Below, piece by piece: positions 9,857 to 19,299 of a stretch of DNA of 64,000 bases. The stretch lies in NCBI RefSeq assembly GCF_036013955.1, contig NZ_CP107903.1:8618001-8682000 (forward strand), given 5' to 3'. Source of the stretch: Streptomyces sp. NBC_00459 (GTDB taxonomy: Bacteria > Actinomycetota > Actinomycetes > Streptomycetales > Streptomycetaceae). The notes beneath the pieces were generated by a model. The model searched no databases, was not told where the DNA came from, and saw only the letters and a program-made list of their open reading frames with translations. How positions within the stretch are numbered: the first letter of the stretch is position 1; every line of letters begins with the position of its first letter. Made by a program: the position numbers and the translations under genes.

Positions 9857-11542
9857 CTACGTGCCCGTCTCCCACGGCCAGTTGGCGTCCCGTCCGGCCT
9901 CTATGAGCGGGATCAGCCGGAACGCGGCGTCGCTCAGGCCGCCGAAGGTGTGGTGATGCGGGCCGGACGGGGCGTGGGCCGGGGAGTAGCCGGCCAGGTT
10001 CCAGGTGTAGACGGGGGTACGAGCGGGGATCGTCCGGAACGGGTTGGACCACTGGGTCGGCCCGGTCTGTTCGTCGGTCACCACGACCACTCGGTCGTGC
10101 CGGTCGTAGTGCCGCCTGAGCGCCGCGGCCGTGTTGGTGCCGCCAAGGTCGTGGAAGCGGTCCAGGACGCGCAGTACGGGCTCGCCCGGGGTGAGTTCGA
10201 CGTGACGGCTGTCGGTCCCGAACTCGACCAGGTCGGCCCGCTCGGCCCGCAGTGCCAGCGCCGTACCGAAAATGGCCGCGGAGTCGGCCCGGTTGAGCTG
10301 GGTGTGCTCGCTGGGCCGGTCGAACATCGAGCCCGACCGGTCCACCAGGACCAGCGTGCGCCCGGGCAGTTCGGGGACGTTGGTGAGGGAGTGCCCGAGG
10401 GCCGTCTCCAGGGCTTCCTCCCAGCGGCGTGAGGGCGCGTTGCGGTGTGCGGCGAGATAGCGGAAGGGGAACTGGCGGGAGCGGCGCACCTCGTCCGGGT
10501 CGGAGATCCGCGCGGCCACCTCGGCGGCGACCCGGTCGCTCACGCCGGCCAGGTCGAGGTTGCGCAGGTTGCGTACGAGGGCCATCGCGCCCATCGACGG
10601 GACCAGGGCCTCCCACACCGCCGCGTCGAGCGGCCCCTGCAGCCAGCCTGCCACCGACTCCCAGGTCATTCCGGCCGAGTTCAGCCGCTCGGCGCCGCCG
10701 TGTGCGGTGACCAGGGCGTGCCGCTGCTCGACCGGTACGGACAGCAGCTCCCGGTGTGCGTCGAGCAGGCTCTCGCCGGGGGGAGGCAGGGCACCGCCGG
10801 GGCGGTGGCGACGGTCGATTGCGTACCTGAACAGGCCGCCCTGCCAAGGTCGTTGGGGGTCGGGTGCGGGGTGGGTGAGTTCGATGACGTCGCCGAAGCG
10901 GTAGGCGCGCGAGGCGGTGTCGTACTTGAGGAGCGCGCGCCCGGTGTAGAGGCGTCGTACGGCGTCGGCGATCCCGCGTTTGAGCGGCTGAGGGAGCCTG
11001 CGCCCGTACCGGGCGGTCCAGTAGGCGATCAACTCGCCGGGCTCATCGGCCCGTTGGAGCACGGCGGACACGGCCTGCCGGGAGAAGCCGACGGCCTCGG
11101 CGTCCAGCCTGGCCCGTACGAACTCGGCCGCGCCCACCAGAGAGGCGGTACGCATGTGGGCCTCGGTGCGCAGCCAGCGCAGCAGACCGAGCGTCCACTC
11201 GGGGTCGCTGACGGCGAGCGTGCGCACCAGCTGCTCGTAGCGCGCGTCGCGGGCGGTGGCGTCCTCGTAGAAGCTGTGGTGGCCGACCATGTTGGCCATG
11301 GCCAGCAGGAAGAGCTCGGCCTTCGGGGGGCGGGCGTAGCCGGCGCCGCCCTGGTGGGTGCGGCTGTGGAGCCGGAGGGCGTCGGGGTGCCGCAGGGGTC
11401 GTGTGGTGGTGGCCGGCGGGAGTGGCCACCGGCCGTGGGTGGAGAGCGACAACGTCGCTCCGCCTGCGGTCAGACCCGGTATTTCCGCCTGGATCTCGTT
11501 CCTGGCTTCGGACTTGGCCCGCTGACGGTTGAAATGGGGCAT
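9857..11542 (-). CDS. TROVE domain Ro60-like RNA-binding protein
   Basis: Bacterial Ro/Rsr orthologue of 561 residues. The TROVE HEAT-repeat ring (about residues 10-370) binds non-coding Y RNAs and misfolded RNAs. A C-terminal von Willebrand A domain (about residues 375-550) has a MIDAS site DRSGSM, plus a Thr in GGTNT and Asp in TDEQ. In Deinococcus and Salmonella, Ro works with Y RNA and sometimes PNPase in rRNA maturation and stress RNA decay. ATG 11542 gives the family start MPHFNRQRAK. A Y-RNA-like stem lies immediately upstream. It borders the left end of the defence island. Confidence 0.88.
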   Translation of the reverse strand: MPHFNRQRAKSEARNEIQAEIPGLTAGGATLSLSTHGRWPLPPATTTRPLRHPDALRLHSRTHQGGAGYARPPKAELFLLAMANMVGHHSFYEDATARDARYEQLVRTLAVSDPEWTLGLLRWLRTEAHMRTASLVGAAEFVRARLDAEAVGFSRQAVSAVLQRADEPGELIAYWTARYGRRLPQPLKRGIADAVRRLYTGRALLKYDTASRAYRFGDVIELTHPAPDPQRPWQGGLFRYAIDRRHRPGGALPPPGESLLDAHRELLSVPVEQRHALVTAHGGAERLNSAGMTWESVAGWLQGPLDAAVWEALVPSMGAMALVRNLRNLDLAGVSDRVAAEVAARISDPDEVRRSRQFPFRYLAAHRNAPSRRWEEALETALGHSLTNVPELPGRTLVLVDRSGSMFDRPSEHTQLNRADSAAIFGTALALRAERADLVEFGTDSRHVELTPGEPVLRVLDRFHDLGGTNTAAALRRHYDRHDRVVVVTDEQTGPTQWSNPFRTIPARTPVYTWNLAGYSPAHAPSGPHHHTFGGLSDAAFRLIPLIEAGRDANWPWETGT

Positions 11543-11584
11543 GCAGAAGGTCCCTTGGGAGACGTCCTTGAGGAAAGAAAGAGA

Positions 11585-11669
11585 GACGCCTTCCGAGATC
11601 AGTAGTGGCACCGGGGTGGTGTTGCGTCTCGTCAGGAAGTAACCGGGGCACAGCGCATCGGAAGGCGTC
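11585..11669 (-). ncRNA. Candidate Y-RNA-like structured RNA upstream of the TROVE gene
   Basis: GACGCCTTCCGA at one end and its exact complement TCGGAAGGCGTC at the other (11585-11596 and 11658-11669) form a perfect 12-bp terminal stem around a 61-nt internal region. Y RNAs have this shape, a terminal stem bound by Ro with a large internal loop, and bacterial Y RNA genes usually sit next to the Ro gene. On the TROVE strand it would lie in the 5' leader 43 nt before the start codon, or be a separate transcript. The element could instead be a leader attenuator. No tRNA-like module was recognised. Confidence 0.45.
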
Positions 11670-11706
11670 GAACAGGCACGCTAGTCCGTGAGGTGAGCGG
11701 ACGCAC

Positions 11707-11720
11707 GCGAATAAATTCGC
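11707..11720. promoter_or_regulatory. AT-rich palindrome upstream of the TROVE gene
   Basis: GCGAAT-AA-ATTCGC is a 6-2-6 inverted repeat in otherwise GC-rich DNA, about 165 bp upstream of the TROVE start and 38 bp beyond the Y-RNA-like stem. It could be a promoter/operator for that transcript; the regulator is unknown. Confidence 0.3.
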
Positions 11721-11784
11721 TCCGGTCCGTCCGGAAGGAGGTGACGGCCCCGCGGGACGATCGCCGTCGTCGCGGCACTCGGTG

Positions 11785-11871
11785 AGGACCGCCCTTGACC
11801 TGCAGAACAGGCAGGGAGCCGACTTCCAGGAGTCCAAAATGCTGCGCACCGTGTTCAAGTCCAAGATCTAG
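11785..11871 (+). other. Left panD-like repeat (putative attachment site or relic)
   Basis: The 33-bp segment 11839-11871 encodes MLRTVFKSKI and a TAG stop. It differs by one base from 36373-36405, which reads MLRTMFKSKI, the start of streptomycete PanD (aspartate decarboxylase). About 50 bp upstream are also related between the copies (GACCGCCCTTGACC, then GGCAGGGAGC, at similar spacing). Similarity ends right after the stop codon. Full panD is absent. The two copies bound the defence island in direct orientation, so an attachment site is the favoured reading. Confidence 0.6.
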
Positions 11872-12101
11872 TTCTTGACTGTCTGTCCCGTGAAGACGTG
11901 TGACGGCCGCTGTTCGGTCAGCATCGGTGCCCGCTCGGATTCCGGCGTCGTAGGCGATCGAGCTGTGGACGGGCTGCTTCGATCCAGCCGTATCGGAGCG
12001 GTGGTCTCCCCTGTGCCCGGGAGTTGTGTGCTTCGCCGACACGACGACGGTGCAGGGGAGTCGGCACGTGAACGGCCTGTTTTCCGGAACAGTCCTCCGG
12101 A
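11872..12101. other. Gap between the left repeat and the Wadjet operon
   Basis: No convincing gene. It presumably holds the operon promoter. The DNA immediately upstream of the first Wadjet gene lacks a clear Shine-Dalgarno sequence, so the first cistron may be leaderless or weakly translated. Confidence 0.4.
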
Positions 12102-13736
12102 GTGTCAGTGGCGGTCCGTACCCTCGACGGCATGGAGGGGAACGAGCGGAAAGTCCCGCACGGGGAGGAAGCCGACGCCGAGGCCTGGCAGCGGTTGAGC
12201 GCGTACGCGTACCTCAGCGCGCCCGAGCGCCTGGAGTACGTCGCGGTGATGCGGGTGTTCTGCGGCACACTGCTCGCCGACCTGTCCGTACCCGACCTCC
12301 TCGCCAAGCTGGCCGAGAAGGACTCCCCGGGTGCGGCGCTGGACGCGGAAACGCTCACCCGAAGGCTCGAAGAGCTCGTACGCTGGGGCAATCTGCTGCG
12401 CAGCACGCACACCGTCAAAGCGACCAGCATCACCGAGTACCAGCGCTCGCGGTCGCGCTACCAGCTGTCGAAACTGGGGGAGCGCGTACAACGGGGCGCG
12501 GACGAAGTACTGGTCGGGGCGGACGCGGCACGCGAGGTGAGCAGCGAGCTGCTGGTCCTCGTCGACCGGGGACTGCGCGAGATCGCCGCCATGGCCGCGG
12601 CGCCGGGTGGTGCCGACCCGCAGCAGGCACTCGAGCGGATCAGCACCCTCTTCGTGCAGTTCGCCGAATTCGCCGAGTCCGTCCGGGACTTCTACGCCTA
12701 TCTGGGCCAGGTGCTGGCGCGCTACGACCTCGACTCGGCCGAGTACCAGGGGTTCAAGGAACTGCTGCTCGACTACGTGGAGGCCATTACGGAGGACGTC
12801 TCCTTCCGGGCCCCGCGCATCGCGGCCCACCTGGACGCCGTCCGGCCTCACCTGCCCGGGCTGCTCGCCCGGATCGACGCACACGCGGCGGGTATGGGGG
12901 CACTCGCCGACGGGCTGACCGAGACGCGGGTGCAGCGCAGTCGCGGACGGGACATCGCGGACTGGGAGGGGCTGCGAGAGTGGTTCACCGACACCGGAGG
13001 GCACTCCAGCCAGGTGGATCAGCTTCGTGACGCCACCCTGCGGGCACTGCAGTCGCTGCTCGCCAACGCCAAGCGGATGCTGCGTTCGGCGTCCGGTGAG
13101 ATGTCCCGTCGCAAGGACCTGCTGCGGCTCGCGGCCTGGTTCGACGCGGCGGAGCCGGACGAGGCCCACGACCTGGCGGTCGCCGCCTTCGGGCTCTACG
13201 GCGCGCGCCACCTGGGGGTGGCACCGGACCCCGACCGATCTGTGCCGGCGTACGTGAGCTGGTGGACAGGGCCCGCGGTGGACGTGCCGGTGGCGCTGCG
13301 CGAGCGCGGCAGCAGAGCTCCGCGTGGACGGGCCGCGGCCACCGAGGACCACTCCGCGCAGAAGCGTCACCTCATGGAGCAGGCGCGGCAGCAGGCCGAG
13401 GCCAGGCAGGCGGCCGCCGACGAACTGCGCAGCGCCTCGGGCAGGTTCGATTCTGTGCGCCTCGGTGCCCCGGCCATGCGGCTGCTCCTGGAGCTCCTGG
13501 CGACCGCACTCGGCAACGCCCGACTGAGCAAGGACGCCCGTGACTTCTCGCTCGACCGCGCGCAGGCGGACGACGTGGACCTCGACATCCGGCTGACCGC
13601 GTGGCGCACCCCCGGCCGGTCCACCGTCCTGCGGTCGGTGGACGGCGACCTGACGGCGGACGATCTCTCGCTGGCCGTCGAGAGCCTTGCCGTCGGGACC
13701 ACATCCGCACCGGCCATGGGGGAGGCGAGCGCCTGA
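12102..13736 (+). CDS. jetA: Wadjet component, DUF2397 (TIGR02677) family
   Basis: Kleisin-like subunit of a Wadjet anti-plasmid system, 544 residues from GTG 12102 (534 from ATG 12132, equally possible). It is mostly helical with an N-terminal winged-helix-like region (YAYLSAPERLEYVAVMR) and Arg/Ala-rich C-terminal helices. Family members bridge the heads of the SMC-like ATPase. The stop overlaps the next start (TGATG), so it is translationally coupled. Assignment rests on overall sequence type plus the invariant gene order. Confidence 0.85.
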   Translation: MSVAVRTLDGMEGNERKVPHGEEADAEAWQRLSAYAYLSAPERLEYVAVMRVFCGTLLADLSVPDLLAKLAEKDSPGAALDAETLTRRLEELVRWGNLLRSTHTVKATSITEYQRSRSRYQLSKLGERVQRGADEVLVGADAAREVSSELLVLVDRGLREIAAMAAAPGGADPQQALERISTLFVQFAEFAESVRDFYAYLGQVLARYDLDSAEYQGFKELLLDYVEAITEDVSFRAPRIAAHLDAVRPHLPGLLARIDAHAAGMGALADGLTETRVQRSRGRDIADWEGLREWFTDTGGHSSQVDQLRDATLRALQSLLANAKRMLRSASGEMSRRKDLLRLAAWFDAAEPDEAHDLAVAAFGLYGARHLGVAPDPDRSVPAYVSWWTGPAVDVPVALRERGSRAPRGRAAATEDHSAQKRHLMEQARQQAEARQAAADELRSASGRFDSVRLGAPAMRLLLELLATALGNARLSKDARDFSLDRAQADDVDLDIRLTAWRTPGRSTVLRSVDGDLTADDLSLAVESLAVGTTSAPAMGEASA

Positions 13737-15073
13737 TGCCCCTGCCCTCCGCGCACGATGTCGCCCTCGCGGCCGAGCGCCGCACCGCCGCCCGGCTTCT
13801 GCTGGCCCACCCCCTGGTCACCAGCTCCGGACCGCACAGCGACACTTTCCCACTGATCCGGCGCCACGCCGACTGGCTGGCACAGCGCTTCCAGCAGGTG
13901 TTCGGATACCGCCTGCTGGTGGAGGCCTCCTACGCCCGGCTGTTCAAGGCGGGCCTCGGCCCGGGCTCGGGTCACCGTCTGGAACGGCCTTCGACCGGAA
14001 CACCGTTCAGCCCGCGCACCTACGCCTATCTGGCCCTCGCACTGTCGGTCCTCGTCACCGCACCGGAGCAGCTCCTGCTCTCCCAACTCGTCGCCGACCT
14101 GCGGGCCGCGGCCGTCGACGCCGGCATCGAGATCGCCGACACCGGGCGGCAGGCCGAGCGGCGCACCCTCGCGGCAGCCCTGCGGCAACTCGTCGACTGG
14201 GGCGTTCTGGTCGAGACCGAAGGCCATGTCGGGGCCGTCGCCGAGGAGCGGTCCGGTGAGGCGTTGCTGACCGTGGACCGCGAGATCGCGCGAGCCGTCG
14301 TCGCCGGCCCGCTCACGCGCAGCCGCGACGGCGCGGACCTCGTGCGCCGGGCGGCCGACCCCGGTTTCGGCGGGCCACGTACATACGTTCGCAGGCGTCT
14401 CGTCGAAACCCCCGTCGTCCACCTCGACGACCTCACGGACGCCGAGCGTGAATGGCTGCGCACCCGGCAGCGACGCGAGGCGCAGGCGTTCTCCGAACTG
14501 CTCGGCCTGGAAGCCGAGATCCGAGCCGAGGGCATCGCTCTGATCGACACGGACGACGAACTCACCGACCTGAGCCTGCCGGGAACAGGGACTGTCGCCC
14601 AGGCCGCGCTGCTCCTCGTGGAGCGGCTGGTCGACCGGCTGCGTCCCGAAGACCCGGGCCACCCGGCGATCGGCGGACGACTGGTCATCGGCGTGCGTGT
14701 CCCGGACGGGCTGCTCCCCGGCCTGCTCGACGACCTGATCGAGGAGTACGGCAAGCGCGCCAACTGGCAGCGCGGCCATCTGGAGGACCGGGACGGATTC
14801 CTCGCGGCCGTACTCGACCTCCTCGGCCGGATGCGTCTGATGGCTTCCGCCGGGCCCGTGCGCGCGGACGGCCACGGCCTGCCCGAGGGATACGAGCAGA
14901 CGGTGACAGACGGGCGCTCCGTCACCGATGTCTCTCAGGCGCGGGGCCAGAACCGTCCGGACGGAGGCTGGATTCTGCTTGCCGCAGCCGCCCGGTACGC
15001 CACCACGGTGGCGGTCAGGCCCCGTATCGACCGGTCCCCAGCGGACGACGTCTTCGAGGAGTCGCCCCGATGA
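13736..15073 (+). CDS. jetB: Wadjet component, DUF2398 (TIGR02678) family
   Basis: Tandem winged-helix (KITE-like) subunit of 445 residues that joins the kleisin to the SMC-like ATPase. It opens with ERRTAARLLLAHPLVTS and has the family segments YARLFKAGLG and SPRTYAYLALALSVL near residues 60 and 95. It ends with an ATGA overlap into the SMC gene. It is complete in length, with no frameshift. Confidence 0.87.
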   Translation: MPLPSAHDVALAAERRTAARLLLAHPLVTSSGPHSDTFPLIRRHADWLAQRFQQVFGYRLLVEASYARLFKAGLGPGSGHRLERPSTGTPFSPRTYAYLALALSVLVTAPEQLLLSQLVADLRAAAVDAGIEIADTGRQAERRTLAAALRQLVDWGVLVETEGHVGAVAEERSGEALLTVDREIARAVVAGPLTRSRDGADLVRRAADPGFGGPRTYVRRRLVETPVVHLDDLTDAEREWLRTRQRREAQAFSELLGLEAEIRAEGIALIDTDDELTDLSLPGTGTVAQAALLLVERLVDRLRPEDPGHPAIGGRLVIGVRVPDGLLPGLLDDLIEEYGKRANWQRGHLEDRDGFLAAVLDLLGRMRLMASAGPVRADGHGLPEGYEQTVTDGRSVTDVSQARGQNRPDGGWILLAAAARYATTVAVRPRIDRSPADDVFEESPR

Positions 15074-18000
15074 ACCGCCCACCGACCCTGCACCGCTACC
15101 GACTGCACCGCGCGGGCATCCGGAACGTCTGGCAGTACGACGAGCAGGAGTTCGTCTTCGGCGAGGGCCGCCTGCTGCTGCGTGGCAAGAACGGCGCCGG
15201 CAAGTCCAAGGCCCTGGAGATGCTGCTGCCCTACCTCCTCGACGGCGACGCCCGTGCGCTGGACGCCACGGGAACCGGACGCACCACGCTGGCCTGGCTG
15301 ATGCTCGACGGCTTCGAGCAGATCAACCGGCTGGGCCATCTGTGGCTGGAGTTCGTGCGGACCGACGAGCACGGGAACGACCACCATCTGACCATCGGCG
15401 CGGCCGTTCGCGCGTCCCGGTCGACCAAGACGGCGAAGCCGTTCTTCTTCACCACTCGACTACGAATCGGTGAGGACCTCGACCTGGCTCCCGCCGGGCA
15501 CCCCCTCCCCATGGACCAGCTCAAGTCGCTCGTCGGCCCGGAGAACGTCACCGACCGCGCAGTCGAGCATCGGGCCAGGGTCGCCCGCGAACTGTTCGGC
15601 CTCACCGACCCGGCGCGCTACCGCAACCTGCTCCACCTGCTGCACCGCCTGCGCCGTCCCACCATCGGCGACCGCATCGACTCCGGCGGACTGGTCTCGG
15701 TCCTCGCCGAAACCCTGCCCGCCCTCGACGACGAGGTCGTGGAGAAGGTGGCCCGCAGTCTGGACGACCTGGACTCCGTAAGGGCCTACCTCGGACGCCT
15801 CGAACGTACCGACCGGGCGCTGCGCACCTTCCTCACCAGCTACCGCGGCTACCTGCACGGCGCGTTGCGCCGCCGCACGGACCAGGTGACCGGTGAGCTG
15901 GAGCAGTTGATGGCGCACCGCAGGTCCGCGGGTGACGCGGCACGCAGGGCGGAGGGGCTCCGCGAGCGCGAGCAGGAACTCGACGCCCGCGTCGAAACCC
16001 TCACGAGCGAGTCGAGTACCGCCGAGACGGACCTGGCCGCCCTGCACGCCAGTGGCGGCTACCGCAGCCTGCAGGAACTCGGGGAGAGACGCACCACGGT
16101 CAACGCCCTGCACAGCGCGGCTTCCACCGCCTTCAAGGCAGTCCGCCAGGCGCACGGCAACCAGGAGGAGGCGGGGCGGCGTCTCACCGCCGAGGCCCGA
16201 CGGCTCGGTGAAGAGCTGGTCGAACTGAGCACCACGCACGGCGAGTTGGTGCGGGAAGCCGAGCGGTCCAGGATCGACCCCGTGCACCTGGGGGAGCCCG
16301 TGGCCACGCCCGTCGCACCGGTCACGCCCGCCACCACAGCCGAACTGACCGCGCCCGAAGGTGACTTCGACCTGGTACGACACAGCGAGGTGCTGGCGGT
16401 CGACACAGAGACCTGCACGACCGCGCTGCGGGCCTGGGACGCCCGGCTCGACGTCGCGCAGCCGGTGATCAGGAACCGCGTCAGGTTCGTCACGGAACTG
16501 GGCGCTCTCATCGAGCGGTCGAGTGAGGCTCAGAGGCAGGCGGACGAGTCCGACGCGGCCCGTGAACGACTGGGGGAGCAGGCGGACCACGCGCGGACCC
16601 GGGCCGATGGCCGCCGACAGGAAACCGCGCGTGAGTCGGAGGCGTACGCCACCGAGGCCAGAGGCTGGAGCGAGCGGTTGCGGGCCTCCACCGGGGTGTC
16701 TCTGGACGCCGTGTACGCCCTTGTCACGCAGGACGCGGCCGATGGCCCGCTGTCCGCGCAGACCCCCGACGAGGTGGCCGAGGCGGCGCGGTCGGCCGTC
16801 GACCCGTGGCTGGCGGGGCTGGGCGCGGAGCGCGACGACGTCGCCCTGGCCGTCCGCGAACTGGAGGCCGAACAGGTCCGTCTGCGGCGTCGGCGCGAGG
16901 AATGGGAACGCCGCACCGATCCCGAGCCTCCGTCCCCGTCCCACCGCACGGCCCCCCGCACATCCGGCACCGGGGCGCCCCTGTACCGCCTGGTGGACTT
17001 CGCCCACGACCTGGCGCCGGACGCGCGGCCGAGCCTGGAGGCCGCGCTGGAGGCGAGCGGTCTGCTCGACGCCTGGGTGCGTGCGGACGGCGCGGTCCTC
17101 GACCCGACCACCCATGACACCCTCCTGATCCCGGGAGCCCCGGTGGCCGGGCCGACGCTGGCCCGGGTGTTGCGCGCGGTTGCCGCCCCCGACAGTGGAG
17201 TAACGGCGGAGCAGATCGAGCGCGTGCTCGGGGCGGTGGCTCTGGCCGGGGCCGGGGCCGGGGCTGGGGTCGGCGTCGGCTTCGGCGATGCCGGGCCGGT
17301 GGACGATGCGGCAGAGGCGGGGCCGCACACCGTGATCGGTACCGACGGCTCCTGGAGGCTCGGCATCGCCCACGGCCGCCACACCAAGGAGGCCGCCGAG
17401 TACGTGGGTGCGGAGGTGCGTGCGGAGACACGCCGCCGGGCGCTGGCGGATCTCGACCGAGGACTGGCCGACCTGGAAGGCGAGTTGACGGAACGCCGGC
17501 ACGGCCTGCGGGTCCTCACCGAGCACCGCGACCGGATCGCCGACACGCTGCGCCGACCGCCCTCGGCACGTGGGCTGACGGATGCGTGGGCTCGTACGAT
17601 CGAGGCCGAGCGCACCGCCGAATCCCTCGCTTCGCAGGCGTCCGCGGCAGCCCGCGAAGCGGAGCAGGCGCGTGCCCGTGCGGTCGCCGCCCGGCGCGAG
17701 ACCGAGGCGACGGCGAGTGCCCAGGACCTCCCGGCGGACCTGGCCGCGCTGGAAACGGTCCGTCTGGCCCTGGACCGCCTCGGGCAGGGTACGCAGCGGC
17801 TTCGTCGGCGCGTGCGCACGGTCCTGTCCGCGGCAGACGGCCACCGGGACGGCCGGACGGACTACGAGCGCGCCCAGTCTGCCCGCCGAGAGGCCGAGTC
17901 GGACTACGCCGAGCCGCTCGGCCGCCTGGAGACCGCCCGCCGAACCGTCCAGGCGATGGAAGAGGCACTCGGAGCCACGGAACAGGAGATCCTCGCCCGG

Positions 18001-19299
18001 GAGGCCGCGGCGACGCGCCGTCTGGAGGCGTTGGGACGCCAACTCCCGCACACGCGAAGGGACCTGGCCGAAGTGCACGACCTGCGCGTACGGGCGGAAG
18101 AGGACGAGAGGGTGCAGCGCGAGACGCTCGCCGGCCAGGAAGCCGAGGTGCTGGCCTGCGGCAGGAGACTGCGTACGGCCCTTTCGCTGCCCGGCGTGCT
18201 GAGAGGAGCGGGTCTCGACCCCGACGCCGACGACGGAGCCCTGAAGTCCCCTGACCCCGTCCACCACGACGTGCGCGAACGCGTCGCAGCGCTGCGCCTG
18301 CTGGGAGACGCCGTGCGTCGCGGATTGGCCGCCGAGCGCCATGACGTCTCGGACACCACCCTCCTCAACCGCCACACCGACCTGCGCGACCAGCTCTCCG
18401 GCGGCTACGACGCGACGATCGAGGAGCACGGCGGCATCAAGCTGTGCCGGCTCGTCGACGACCACGGCCCGCACGACATCGCCGTGGTCGGCGAGCGCAT
18501 CGCGGCCGAGGCCGCCGAGGCACGTGACCGGCTGACGGACCGCGAACGTGAGGTCTTCCAGCGCTTCCTGACGGGAGAACTGGGTGACCACCTGTCCTCG
18601 CAGGTGCTGGCCGCAGGCACCCTGGTCGCCGCCCTCAACAGCACCCTCGCCACGGTTCGTACCTCGCACGGCCTGGGCGTCACCCTGGACTGGAAGCTGG
18701 CGGACGGTGTCGAAGCCGACGTCAAGGCGGCCGTCGACCTCCTGCGCAGCCCCTCCGGGCTGCGCACCCGTGAGCAGTCCGAGCAACTCCGCGCCGTCCT
18801 CCAGCGCCGGATCGAGGACGCCCGCCGCGCCGACCCGGCCGCCGGCTACGCGGCCCACCTGCGCACCGCCCTGGACTACCGCGGCTGGTTCGCCTTCACC
18901 CCCTGGGTGGTCGACGACGCGGCACCAGGCAGCCGCCGCAAGCTCTCCGGCCGCACGGGCCTGAGCCAGGGCGAACAGCGGGTCCTCTCCTACCTGGTCC
19001 TCTTCGCCGCGGCGGCGGCGCACTTCACCGGCCTCGCCGACACCGCCCCGCACACCCCCCGGCTGATCCTCCTCGACGACGCGTTCGCCAAGGTGGACGA
19101 GCCCACGCATGCCCGCCTCGGCCGCATCCTGGTCGACCTCGACCTCGACTTCGTCCTCACCAGCGAGCGACTGATCGGCAACTGGCCCGACGTACCGTCC
19201 CTGCACATCTACGAGTGCCTGCGGGACCCGCATGTGCGGGGCGTGGCCACGCTCCATTACAGGTGGAACGGGCGGCAGCGGAGACTGATGTCGGTATGA
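15070..19299 (+). CDS. jetC: Wadjet SMC-like ATPase, TIGR02680 family
   Basis: DNA-translocating/loop-extruding motor of 1,409 residues. Walker A GKNGAGKS is at residues 39-46, two long Ala/Arg/Glu-rich coiled-coil arms flank a hinge-like region around residues 560-650, the ABC signature LSQGEQR starts near residue 1298 and Walker B LILLDDAF is at about 1332-1339. This is the MukB/SMC head layout. In characterised Wadjet systems this complex extrudes loops on small circular DNA and presents it to the nuclease subunit. The true start is ATG 15070; the frame is open upstream only as a shadow. It overlaps both neighbours by 4 bp. Confidence 0.93.
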   Translation: MNRPPTLHRYRLHRAGIRNVWQYDEQEFVFGEGRLLLRGKNGAGKSKALEMLLPYLLDGDARALDATGTGRTTLAWLMLDGFEQINRLGHLWLEFVRTDEHGNDHHLTIGAAVRASRSTKTAKPFFFTTRLRIGEDLDLAPAGHPLPMDQLKSLVGPENVTDRAVEHRARVARELFGLTDPARYRNLLHLLHRLRRPTIGDRIDSGGLVSVLAETLPALDDEVVEKVARSLDDLDSVRAYLGRLERTDRALRTFLTSYRGYLHGALRRRTDQVTGELEQLMAHRRSAGDAARRAEGLREREQELDARVETLTSESSTAETDLAALHASGGYRSLQELGERRTTVNALHSAASTAFKAVRQAHGNQEEAGRRLTAEARRLGEELVELSTTHGELVREAERSRIDPVHLGEPVATPVAPVTPATTAELTAPEGDFDLVRHSEVLAVDTETCTTALRAWDARLDVAQPVIRNRVRFVTELGALIERSSEAQRQADESDAARERLGEQADHARTRADGRRQETARESEAYATEARGWSERLRASTGVSLDAVYALVTQDAADGPLSAQTPDEVAEAARSAVDPWLAGLGAERDDVALAVRELEAEQVRLRRRREEWERRTDPEPPSPSHRTAPRTSGTGAPLYRLVDFAHDLAPDARPSLEAALEASGLLDAWVRADGAVLDPTTHDTLLIPGAPVAGPTLARVLRAVAAPDSGVTAEQIERVLGAVALAGAGAGAGVGVGFGDAGPVDDAAEAGPHTVIGTDGSWRLGIAHGRHTKEAAEYVGAEVRAETRRRALADLDRGLADLEGELTERRHGLRVLTEHRDRIADTLRRPPSARGLTDAWARTIEAERTAESLASQASAAAREAEQARARAVAARRETEATASAQDLPADLAALETVRLALDRLGQGTQRLRRRVRTVLSAADGHRDGRTDYERAQSARREAESDYAEPLGRLETARRTVQAMEEALGATEQEILAREAAATRRLEALGRQLPHTRRDLAEVHDLRVRAEEDERVQRETLAGQEAEVLACGRRLRTALSLPGVLRGAGLDPDADDGALKSPDPVHHDVRERVAALRLLGDAVRRGLAAERHDVSDTTLLNRHTDLRDQLSGGYDATIEEHGGIKLCRLVDDHGPHDIAVVGERIAAEAAEARDRLTDREREVFQRFLTGELGDHLSSQVLAAGTLVAALNSTLATVRTSHGLGVTLDWKLADGVEADVKAAVDLLRSPSGLRTREQSEQLRAVLQRRIEDARRADPAAGYAAHLRTALDYRGWFAFTPWVVDDAAPGSRRKLSGRTGLSQGEQRVLSYLVLFAAAAAHFTGLADTAPHTPRLILLDDAFAKVDEPTHARLGRILVDLDLDFVLTSERLIGNWPDVPSLHIYECLRDPHVRGVATLHYRWNGRQRRLMSV

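Noticed and set aside
11839..11871. Ten-codon frame taken as a real leader peptide gene
   Set aside because: Its sequence is the start of PanD and it recurs at 36373. A truncated panD or attachment-site origin explains it better than a leader peptide.
11872..12101. Separate gene before the Wadjet operon
   Set aside because: Open frames are short, overlap the operon start or the repeat, and lack a ribosome site.
15460..19257. Reverse-strand open frame of 1,265 codons
   Set aside because: Shadow of the Wadjet SMC-like gene. The forward frame has Walker A, Walker B and signature motifs; the reverse frame has none.
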